From: Cellulomonas sp.
GTDB lineage: Bacteria; Actinomycetota; Actinomycetes; Actinomycetales; Cellulomonadaceae
Reading direction: 5' to 3'
Assembly (NCBI GenBank): GCA_027451305.1
Contig: DAIDJQ010000009.1
Span: forward strand, 1 to 11,536
Length of the DNA stretch: 11,536 nucleotides
Positions 7,299 to 11,536 of the stretch are shown here, in pieces; within the stretch, counting starts at the first letter, position 1, and each line of letters opens with the position of its first letter. A program made the position numbers and the translations under genes. The notes below the pieces were generated by a model. The model made no database searches. It saw only the letters and a program-made list of their open reading frames with translations, and had not been told where the DNA came from.

Positions 7299-7955
7299 TC
7301 AGATGTAGATCGCCGGGTCGTCCACCTCGGGGTCGAACCGGTCCGGCACCCGCGGCAGTCGGACCTGCGCCGGCACGCCGACCGCGATCGCCCCGGCGGG
7401 CACGTCGTGCACCACCACCGCGTTGGCCCCGATCTGCGCACCGTCGCCGATCCACACCGGACCCAGCACCTTCGCACCCGCACCCACCACGACACGGTCG
7501 CCGAGGGTGGGGTGGCGCTTGCCGTGGCGCATCGTCTTGCCGCCCAGCGTGGAGCCGTGGAACAGCACCACGTCGTCGCCGACCTCGGCGGTCTCGCCCA
7601 CCACGACGCCCATCCCGTGGTCGATGAACAGCCGCCGGCCGATCCGGGCACCCGGGTGGATCTCCACACCGGTCGCAGCCCGGGCGAGCTGGGACAGCAG
7701 CCGTGCCGGCAGCCGCAGGCCGGGCTCCTGCCACATCCGGTGCGCGAGCCGGTACACCCACACCGCGTGCACGCCGGGGTAGCCGAGGGCCACCTCCAGC
7801 TTGCTGCGCGCCGCCGGGTCGTGCCGGTGCGCCGCCTCGAGGTCCTCGACGAGCACGCCGAGGAACGACGGGTGGTGCGCCCCGGCGGAGCGGTGCGCCT
7901 CACCCGTGGCGGGCCGTCCGCGGGCGGGTGCCCCGTGGCCTAGCAGTGCGGTCAT
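7299..7955 (-). CDS. cysE: Serine O-acetyltransferase
   Basis: Transfers acetyl from acetyl-CoA to L-serine, giving O-acetylserine, the first step of cysteine synthesis. It has 218 residues. The helical N-terminal domain (about 30-95) is followed by the left-handed beta-helix of hexapeptide repeats (about 96-195), with GVEIHPGARIG (96-106), the catalytic Asp112-His113 in IDHGMG, GETAEVG (120-126), GGK (138-140) and HPTLGD (148-153). The protein ends in DDPAIYI. A C-terminal isoleucine is the residue that inserts into CysK in the cysteine synthase complex of well-studied bacteria. Residues 1-28 are a Gly/Ala/His-rich extension. The start is supported by CGGAG 6 bases upstream. It lies 22 bases downstream of cysK on the same strand, so one operon is likely. 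Confidence 0.96.
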   Translation of the reverse strand: MTALLGHGAPARGRPATGEAHRSAGAHHPSFLGVLVEDLEAAHRHDPAARSKLEVALGYPGVHAVWVYRLAHRMWQEPGLRLPARLLSQLARAATGVEIHPGARIGRRLFIDHGMGVVVGETAEVGDDVVLFHGSTLGGKTMRHGKRHPTLGDRVVVGAGAKVLGPVWIGDGAQIGANAVVVHDVPAGAIAVGVPAQVRLPRVPDRFDPEVDDPAIYI

Positions 7956-7977
7956 GTGATGCTCCGGTCGTCGCAGG

Positions 7978-8913
7978 TCAGTCGAGCAGGTCGGCGTACA
8001 GCACCGTGGACAGGTACCGCTCGCCGAAGCTGGGGATGATCGCCACGATCAGCTTCCCCTTGTTCTCCGGGCGGTTGGCCAGCTGGATCGCGGCGGCGAT
8101 CGCGGCACCGGAGGAGATCCCGACCAGCAGGCCCTCCTCCTTGGCCGCGCGGCGCGCGTACGCGATGGCCGTGTCGCCGTCGATGTCGATCACCTCGTCG
8201 TAGACGGAGGTGTCGAGGACCTCCGGGACGAAGTTGGCGCCGAGGCCCTGGATCTTGTGCGGGCCGGGCTGGCCGCCGTTGAGGATCGGCGACTCCTTGG
8301 GCTCGACGCCCACGATCTGAACGCCCGGCTTGCGCTCCTTGAGCACCTGGCCGACCCCGGTGATGGTGCCCCCGGTCCCGATGCCGGCGACGAAGATGTC
8401 GACCTGACCATCGGTGTCCGCCCAGATCTCCTCCGCGGTGGTGCGGCGGTGGATCTCGGGGTTCGCGGCGTTCGCGAACTGCCGGGCGAGGATGGCCCCC
8501 GGACGCTCGGCGGCGATCTCGTTCGCCTTGTTCACGGCGCCCTTCATGCCCTCGGAGCCCGGGGTGAGGATCAGCTCGGCACCGAACGCCCGCAGCAGCG
8601 CACGACGTTCCTTGGACATCGTCTCGGGCATCGTCAGCACCACGTGGTATCCGCGCGCCGCACCGACGAACGCCAGGGCGATTCCCGTGTTGCCGCTGGT
8701 CGCCTCGACGATGGTGCCGCCCGGCTGCAGCTCCCCGGACCTCTCGGCGGCGTCCACGATCGCCACCCCGATGCGGTCCTTCACCGAGCTCGCCGGGTTG
8801 TAGAACTCGAGCTTGCCGACGATCTGCGCGGGCGCGCCGTCGGTGATCTTGGTGATCCGGACCAGGGGCGTGTTGCCGATCAGCTGGGTCGCGTCGTCGT
8901 AGATGCGGGACAT
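7978..8913 (-). CDS. cysK: Cysteine synthase A (O-acetylserine sulfhydrylase)
   Basis: PLP enzyme that makes L-cysteine from O-acetylserine and sulfide. The 311 residues match the family. Landmarks are the PLP lysine Lys45 in SSVKDR, the substrate loop TSGNTG (72-77), the phosphate-binding GIGTGGT (177-183), [10 protein letters not shown] (221-230), the SSGAA turn with Ser267/268, and [10 protein letters not shown] (294-303). The start is the ATG at 8911-8913, with AGAGGAA directly upstream and the standard N-terminus [18 protein letters not shown]. An in-frame upstream Met would add 29 Arg/Pro-rich residues unlike the family and is not used here. It is first of the cysK-cysE pair. No cysteine-responsive riboswitch or T-box is visible upstream. 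Confidence 0.97.
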   Translation of the reverse strand: MSRIYDDATQLIGNTPLVRITKITDGAPAQIVGKLEFYNPASSVKDRIGVAIVDAAERSGELQPGGTIVEATSGNTGIALAFVGAARGYHVVLTMPETMSKERRALLRAFGAELILTPGSEGMKGAVNKANEIAAERPGAILARQFANAANPEIHRRTTAEEIWADTDGQVDIFVAGIGTGGTITGVGQVLKERKPGVQIVGVEPKESPILNGGQPGPHKIQGLGANFVPEVLDTSVYDEVIDIDGDTAIAYARRAAKEEGLLVGISSGAAIAAAIQLANRPENKGKLIVAIIPSFGERYLSTVLYADLLD

Positions 8914-9034
8914 GGTTCCTCTTCGTCGTGTGCTTGTGGAGTCGCGTGCAGGTGCGGGACGTCCCCCTCGAGCCTGCCTGCTGGGCCGGGTGTCGGCCAC
9001 GGCAGCGGGCGGCGCGGGTGTCGTCCGAGGAGGC

Positions 9035-9097
9035 GAGCGCTGGCCGTCCCGGGCGATCCCAGGTGCCCCGCCGTCAGGCAGGAGCGAGCCAGCGCTC
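9035..9097. repeat. Spaced 10-bp perfect inverted repeat upstream of cysK
   Basis: GAGCGCTGGC at 9035-9044 and its exact reverse complement GCCAGCGCTC at 9088-9097 are separated by 43 bases. Each arm also contains the palindrome AGCGCT. The repeat lies 120-185 bases upstream of the cysK start. It could be a pair of operator half-sites or a long hairpin, and chance in such GC-rich DNA cannot be excluded. Confidence 0.45.
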
Positions 9098-9289
9098 TAC
9101 CGACAGCGACAGGTGCGGGCCGACGAGGCCACGCCGGTGCGCGACGACAGGCGCGCGACGGGAGCGGACGACGCGCTCTGCACGCTCATGTCCCTCCCTC
9201 GCTGGGCGGACGGGATGACCCAGGTCCGCGACGCCATGACGGTAGCCGCAACCGAAAGGTCGGCGCAAAGATTCCCGCGCGATCACCTC

Positions 9290-9295
9290 TACGCT
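9290..9295 (+). promoter_or_regulatory. Possible -10 box of the tRNA-Pro gene
   Basis: TACGCT fits the actinobacterial TANNNT pattern and would place the transcript start near 9302, about 24 bases before the mature tRNA. I cannot recognise a matching -35 box. Confidence 0.35.
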
Positions 9296-9302
9296 GGTCC
9301 AT

Positions 9303-9323
9303 GCGCCGGACGGTGTCCGGCGC
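9303..9323 (+). other. Perfect hairpin in the presumed 5' leader of pre-tRNA-Pro
   Basis: GCGCCGGAC (9303-9311) pairs fully with GTCCGGCGC (9315-9323) around a 3-base GGT loop. It ends two bases before the tRNA acceptor stem. With the TACGCT box as -10, the hairpin would fill nearly the whole pre-tRNA leader. Confidence 0.55.
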
Positions 9324-9325
9324 GA

Positions 9326-9399
9326 CGGGGTGTGGCGCAGGTTGGTAGCGCGTCCGCTTTGGGAGCGGAAGGTCGCCGGTTCGAATCCGACCACCCCGA
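9326..9399 (+). tRNA. tRNA-Pro (anticodon UGG)
   Basis: The 74-base cloverleaf reads directly. Acceptor arm CGGGGTG (9326-9332) pairs with CACCCCG (9392-9398), with A as discriminator. The D-stem is GCGC/GCGC. The anticodon stem TCCGC/GCGGA encloses loop TTTGGGA, giving anticodon TGG for proline codons. The T-arm is GCCGG, TTCGAAT, CCGAC, with one C-A mismatch at the second pair (positions 50-64). The C1 start and A73 are typical of bacterial tRNA-Pro. The 3' CCA is not encoded. Confidence 0.97.
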
Positions 9400-9411
9400 C
9401 AGACGAAGGAC

Positions 9412-9440
9412 GGCCGACGGCTGACGGCCGATGGTCGGCC
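9412..9440. repeat. Small inverted repeat downstream of tRNA-Pro
   Basis: GGCCGAC (9412-9418) and GTCGGCC (9434-9440) form a 7-bp stem with a 15-base loop, 13 bases after the tRNA. It may help shape the 3' trailer before the stronger terminator that follows. Confidence 0.3.
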
Positions 9441-9452
9441 CCAGGCTCGGAC

Positions 9453-9490
9453 GAGGGGATGCCCCGGGCGCTTGCCCGGGGCATCCCCTC
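9453..9490. terminator. Strong bidirectional terminator, perfect 17-bp stem
   Basis: Arm 9453-9469 is the exact reverse complement of arm 9474-9490, with a 4-base GCTT loop. On the plus strand TCCTTC follows; there is no long T-run. It lies 54 bases after tRNA-Pro and 46 bases beyond the stop of the convergent secreted-protein gene, so it can serve both transcripts. Confidence 0.88.
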
Positions 9491-9535
9491 TCCTTCGACG
9501 TCAGAGGTCGGAACCTCCTGCGTGGTCAACCGCGG

Positions 9536-10444
9536 TCAGCCGCGGTGGCCGCCGCCGTTGGTCGAGCCGACCACGGCGAAGGTGATCGAGACGCTGTGCT
9601 CGTCGACCAGTGCAGTCGTCGAACCTCCGCCTGAGGGCGAGACGCCGTTGAGGGTGACGTCAGGCGCGGTGAAGGTCAGCGTGTAGGTGCCCGCCTGCGG
9701 CAGGTTCTTCACGCCGTGACCGCCAACGCCCCAGTTGTAGCCGTACACGACCGCCCCGGTGGCGTTGATCTCGGCACCCATCGGGGTGTCCTGCGGGACG
9801 ACGTAGGCCTGAGTCGTCTCGTTGTAGAGCTCGAACGTGGCGCGCTGGTCGAAGACGCGAACCCCGACCGTGACAGGCGCACCGGTCTCGCCGTCGGTGC
9901 TGACGTACGGGAACGTCTGGGCGGTGGCCGACCACGAGCCCTCCGTGCCGGTCGCCTCCGTGCCGTAGGCGGACTGGTTGTCGGAGAGGCTGGTCTGCAG
10001 CTTGATCACCTTGTAGCCGTCCAGGGTGATCCCCGACCCGCTGTTCTCGATGAGGCCCACCTCGACCCGGATCGGGGTCCCGGCCTTGAGCGCCCCGCTG
10101 GTGAGGTTGTCGCCGAAGTCGCCCATCGCGGTCGTGGTTCCGGCCGCCGCCGTGTAGCACTGGGCCTGCCAGGCGTTCACACCCTGGACGTAGTAGTAGC
10201 CCGGGACCGTGTACCCGGTGCTCGGCTCACCGGTCGGAGCCACCAGCGGTCCGGGGACGTCAGCCGGGCAGCTGACCGTGAAGGTCCCAGGTCCGGGCAC
10301 CATGATCGCCGGCACCGAGAGGTTGTTCGTCAGCTCGGTGGTGGGCGGTCCGCCCTTCGCGAACGCCGCGCTCGGCATCGCAGCGAGCGCAGCCACCATG
10401 GCCGCTCCCGTGAGAAGCGAGAACGCCATCTTCTTCTGGAGCAT
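9536..10444 (-). CDS. Secreted protein of unknown function
   Basis: A 302-residue exported protein that I do not recognise. Residues 1-29 form a classic signal peptide: basic MLQKK, a hydrophobic core (about 6-22), and an AFA cleavage motif before Lys30. The mature part has only two cysteines (59 and 96), which could form one disulfide, and no lipobox, membrane anchor or sorting signal. It is rich in Gly, Thr, Val and aromatic residues, with alternating beta-strand patterns such as GYYYVQGVNAWQAQC (82-96) and TYTLTFTAPDVTL (253-265). This suggests an all-beta or Ig-like fold, and I see no catalytic motif. It ends in GGGHRG. The start is firm: AGGAGG lies 6 bases upstream of the ATG. The strong ribosome site suggests high expression. 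It shares strand with the S53 peptidase gene, but 558 bases separate them. Confidence 0.88.
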   Translation of the reverse strand: MLQKKMAFSLLTGAAMVAALAAMPSAAFAKGGPPTTELTNNLSVPAIMVPGPGTFTVSCPADVPGPLVAPTGEPSTGYTVPGYYYVQGVNAWQAQCYTAAAGTTTAMGDFGDNLTSGALKAGTPIRVEVGLIENSGSGITLDGYKVIKLQTSLSDNQSAYGTEATGTEGSWSATAQTFPYVSTDGETGAPVTVGVRVFDQRATFELYNETTQAYVVPQDTPMGAEINATGAVVYGYNWGVGGHGVKNLPQAGTYTLTFTAPDVTLNGVSPSGGGSTTALVDEHSVSITFAVVGSTNGGGHRG

Positions 10445-10459
10445 GTCGTTCCTCCTGAC

Positions 10460-10684
10460 CTACTGCCGTGCGCGCCGGCCCGTGGGCCCGTCCGGCACGG
10501 CGTGCCGCACCCTGTGAGCGGGTCGGCGGGGGACTCCCGCCGCCCAGGTGCCGGCCATCCCCGCGGCCGTCGGAAGGCCCCTGCGATCCGGGTGGCGATC
10601 GAGCAGGGGTTGAGGCGGGCCCGACGCGCTCGCACAGGCGCTCGGCTGCGCCGGGCCTACGGGTACTGCCTGGAAGCTGGTCAT
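10460..10684 (-). CDS. Doubtful 74-residue reading frame coupled to the short leader ORF
   Basis: The ATG at 10682-10684 overlaps the stop of the 14-codon ORF upstream by ATGA, and the TAG at 10460-10462 lies 15 bases before the secreted-protein start. The product is Pro/Arg/Ala-rich with no recognisable motif and could easily be noise of GC-rich DNA. It is recorded only because of its ATGA overlap and its position directly in front of the secreted-protein gene. Confidence 0.15.
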   Translation of the reverse strand: MTSFQAVPVGPAQPSACASASGPPQPLLDRHPDRRGLPTAAGMAGTWAAGVPRRPAHRVRHAVPDGPTGRRARQ

Positions 10685-10725
10685 CGTCGCCCCGCTCCAC
10701 CTCGCCAGCTTGTGCGAGTCTTCAC
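10681..10725 (-). CDS. Possible 14-residue leader peptide
   Basis: A GTG at 10723-10725 is preceded at 5 bases by GGAGG, one of the best ribosome sites in the window. It opens a frame for MKTRTSWRGGAGRR. The stop overlaps the next ATG as ATGA. The 14 residues are strongly basic. It could be a regulatory leader for the secreted-protein gene or a chance match; no attenuator pair of hairpins is obvious. Confidence 0.25.
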   Translation of the reverse strand: MKTRTSWRGGAGRR

Positions 10726-10874
10726 ATTCTCCTCCCGGATCGCGTCGGCCGCCGGGTGAAAGGGGCTCGCCGACGTGATCGGCGCGGCCGTCCCGGGCGC
10801 GGGCGGCGACCGCCGCGCACCCCGCGGACGCGGTCGTGCCAGGGCGCAGGTCGCGGCCCGGCGGCCGTGCGCCG

Positions 10875-10895
10875 TGCTGCCGGGGCACGGCAGCA
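10875..10895. terminator. Candidate hairpin downstream of the S53 peptidase gene (distal)
   Basis: TGCTGCCG (10875-10882) pairs with CGGCAGCA (10888-10895) around a 5-base loop. It lies about 107 bases past the peptidase stop on the minus strand. There is no T-run; termination is inferred from position only. Confidence 0.35.
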
Positions 10896-10944
10896 GCGGT
10901 CGGCCTCGGCCCGCGCCGGCCTCGGGGCGACGGAGCCGGGCGGA

Positions 10945-10959
10945 CCACCCGACGGGTGG
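10945..10959. terminator. Candidate hairpin downstream of the S53 peptidase gene (proximal)
   Basis: CCACCC (10945-10950) pairs with GGGTGG (10954-10959) around a 3-base loop, about 43 bases past the peptidase stop. The stem is short, so it may act only together with the distal hairpin. Confidence 0.35.
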
Positions 10960-11002
10960 ACCTCGTGACGACCGAGCGTCGACCCCGAGGGCCGCCGCCG
11001 GG

Positions 11003-11536
11003 TCAGAACGGCGTGCTGAGACCGGCCGGGGTGCCGTTGCCCGTCGGGCCGTCGTAGCCGACCTGGTCGGTGCACAGGTAGGCGGTCGAGGTCGAGTGCT
11101 TGGTGGCGCACCTGCCGTTGGATCCGGACACGACGTCGTAGAGGCTCGAGGCGTTGGCGTACAGGCTCGCGGCGGCCCACCCGGTGGACGGCACGCCGTC
11201 ACGGGCGAAGATCGCACCGACGATGGGTGTGCCCACCGACGTGCCGCCGAAGACGTACCAGCTCGCACCGCCCTTCGAGCCGTAGGTGTCGTAGACCGCG
11301 ACACCCGTCGCCGGGTCGGCCACGGCGGCGACGTCCGTCACGGTGCGCCGAGTGCAGCCGGTGTCGTGCTGCCACGACGGCTTGCCGATGTAGGCGGAGC
11401 AGCCGGACCCGGTGCCCGACCAGACGGTCTCCGAGGCGCGGGAGCCGGTGGAGGTGAGCGTCAGGCTCGTCCCGCCGACCGCGACGGCGCCGGCTGAGGC
11501 GGCAGGGAAGTCCACGCCGTAGCCCGAGTCGCCGGC
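11003..11536 (-). CDS. S53 (sedolisin) family serine-carboxyl peptidase, C-terminal part, cut by right edge
   Basis: Open from the window edge to a TGA at 11003-11005, encoding the last 177 residues of a secreted acid-type endopeptidase. The fragment begins AGDSGYGVDFPAAS, the family SGDSGYG motif whose Asp (residue 3 of the fragment) builds the oxyanion hole. AVAVGGTSL (17-25) follows, then TDVAAVADPATGVAVYD (67-83), and the nucleophile Ser100 in GGTSVGTP. The C-terminus carries the calcium-site pattern YDVVSGSNGRC (133-143) and GYDGPTGNGTPAG (160-172). Cysteines at 46, 61, 143 and 155 suggest two disulfides, consistent with export. The catalytic Glu/Asp pair, the pro-domain and the signal peptide lie outside the window, so activity and full length cannot be judged. 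Confidence 0.93.
   Translation of the reverse strand, partial: AGDSGYGVDFPAASAGAVAVGGTSLTLTSTGSRASETVWSGTGSGCSAYIGKPSWQHDTGCTRRTVTDVAAVADPATGVAVYDTYGSKGGASWYVFGGTSVGTPIVGAIFARDGVPSTGWAAASLYANASSLYDVVSGSNGRCATKHSTSTAYLCTDQVGYDGPTGNGTPAGLSTPF

Larger units (their letters stand above)
8914..9325. other. Non-coding region between cysK and tRNA-Pro
   Basis: A 412-base gap with no believable protein gene. It contains the cysK leader, a spaced inverted repeat (9035-9097), a slightly AT-richer patch near 9250-9290, a -10-like TACGCT at 9290-9295, and a hairpin just before the tRNA. I recognise no known riboswitch or transcription-factor site. Confidence 0.6.
10445..11002. other. Long gap between the S53 peptidase and secreted-protein genes
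   Basis: 558 bases without a firm gene. On the minus strand, read from the peptidase stop, it holds two hairpins that may end the peptidase transcript (near 10952 and 10885). It then has an inverted repeat CGCCGA/TCGGCG (10768-10784) and a possible short leader reading frame near 10700. Finally comes the strong ribosome site of the secreted-protein gene. Other long reading frames here are Arg/Pro/Ala-rich and look like GC-driven noise. Confidence 0.55.

Noticed and set aside
8914..9000. 29-residue upstream extension of CysK
   Set aside because: Arg/Pro-rich and absent from the family. The internal ATG at 8913 has a ribosome site and the standard N-terminus.
8914..9325. Riboswitch or T-box controlling the cysteine genes
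   Set aside because: I could not find a T-box sequence, a SAM-riboswitch core or another known fold on the minus strand.
9326..9490. tRNA-Pro as an attachment site of an integrated element
   Set aside because: No integrase gene and no repeat of the tRNA 3' end is visible in the window; the region downstream looks chromosomal.
9074..9529. 151-residue minus-strand frame containing GFEPATFRSQSGRATNLRHTP
   Set aside because: This is the well-known spurious translation of the antisense strand of a tRNA gene; it covers tRNA-Pro here.
1..11536. A defence island, biosynthetic cluster or other new multi-gene system
   Set aside because: Genes are mostly core enzymes in alternating orientation with terminators between them, and no set of unknown genes is co-transcribed.

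Overview
The window is high-GC, chromosomal-looking DNA from an actinobacterium. A Micrococcales/Cellulomonas-type host is my inference from protein style, not a search. Supporting signs are the very GC-rich coding bias, an F420-dependent oxidoreductase of the Rv3520c type, a RpiB with the mycobacterial-type glutamate base, GTG starts, and -10 boxes placed so that some mRNAs would be leaderless. I see no insertion sequence, phage gene, CRISPR array or toxin-antitoxin pair. Most genes are ordinary core metabolism.

Left part (1-4478). A truncated aminopeptidase N gene (minus strand, running off the left edge) diverges from a small membrane-anchored, six-cysteine exterior protein (plus strand). 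That gene converges on an M13 zinc endopeptidase gene (pepO type, minus strand), and the two share a 16-bp-stem terminator. pepO is divergent from rpiB (ribose-5-phosphate isomerase B), and the two start sites are near mirror images.

Middle part (4641-8913). A four-helix membrane SpoIIE/PP2C-type phosphatase gene is followed after 3 bp by an alkyltransferase-like DNA-lesion sensor gene whose catalytic Cys is replaced by Trp. Converging on these is a minus-strand run cysK, cysE, then the F420/LLM oxidoreductase gene. cysE and cysK make cysteine from serine in two steps, and the CysE tail ends in isoleucine as needed for docking onto CysK.

Right part (8914-11536). A 412-bp non-coding stretch with a spaced 10-bp inverted repeat leads to a tRNA-Pro(UGG) gene. 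A perfect 17-bp-stem terminator separates it from a convergent gene for a secreted protein of unknown function. Upstream of that gene lies 558 bp with only a possible leader peptide and hairpins. Beyond it is the C-terminal part of a secreted S53 (sedolisin) serine-carboxyl peptidase, cut by the right edge.

I did not find a convincing new multi-gene system. The points most worth a second look are the unknown secreted protein with its long leader region, the mirrored pepO/rpiB starts, the phosphatase-ATL coupling, and the pre-tRNA hairpin.
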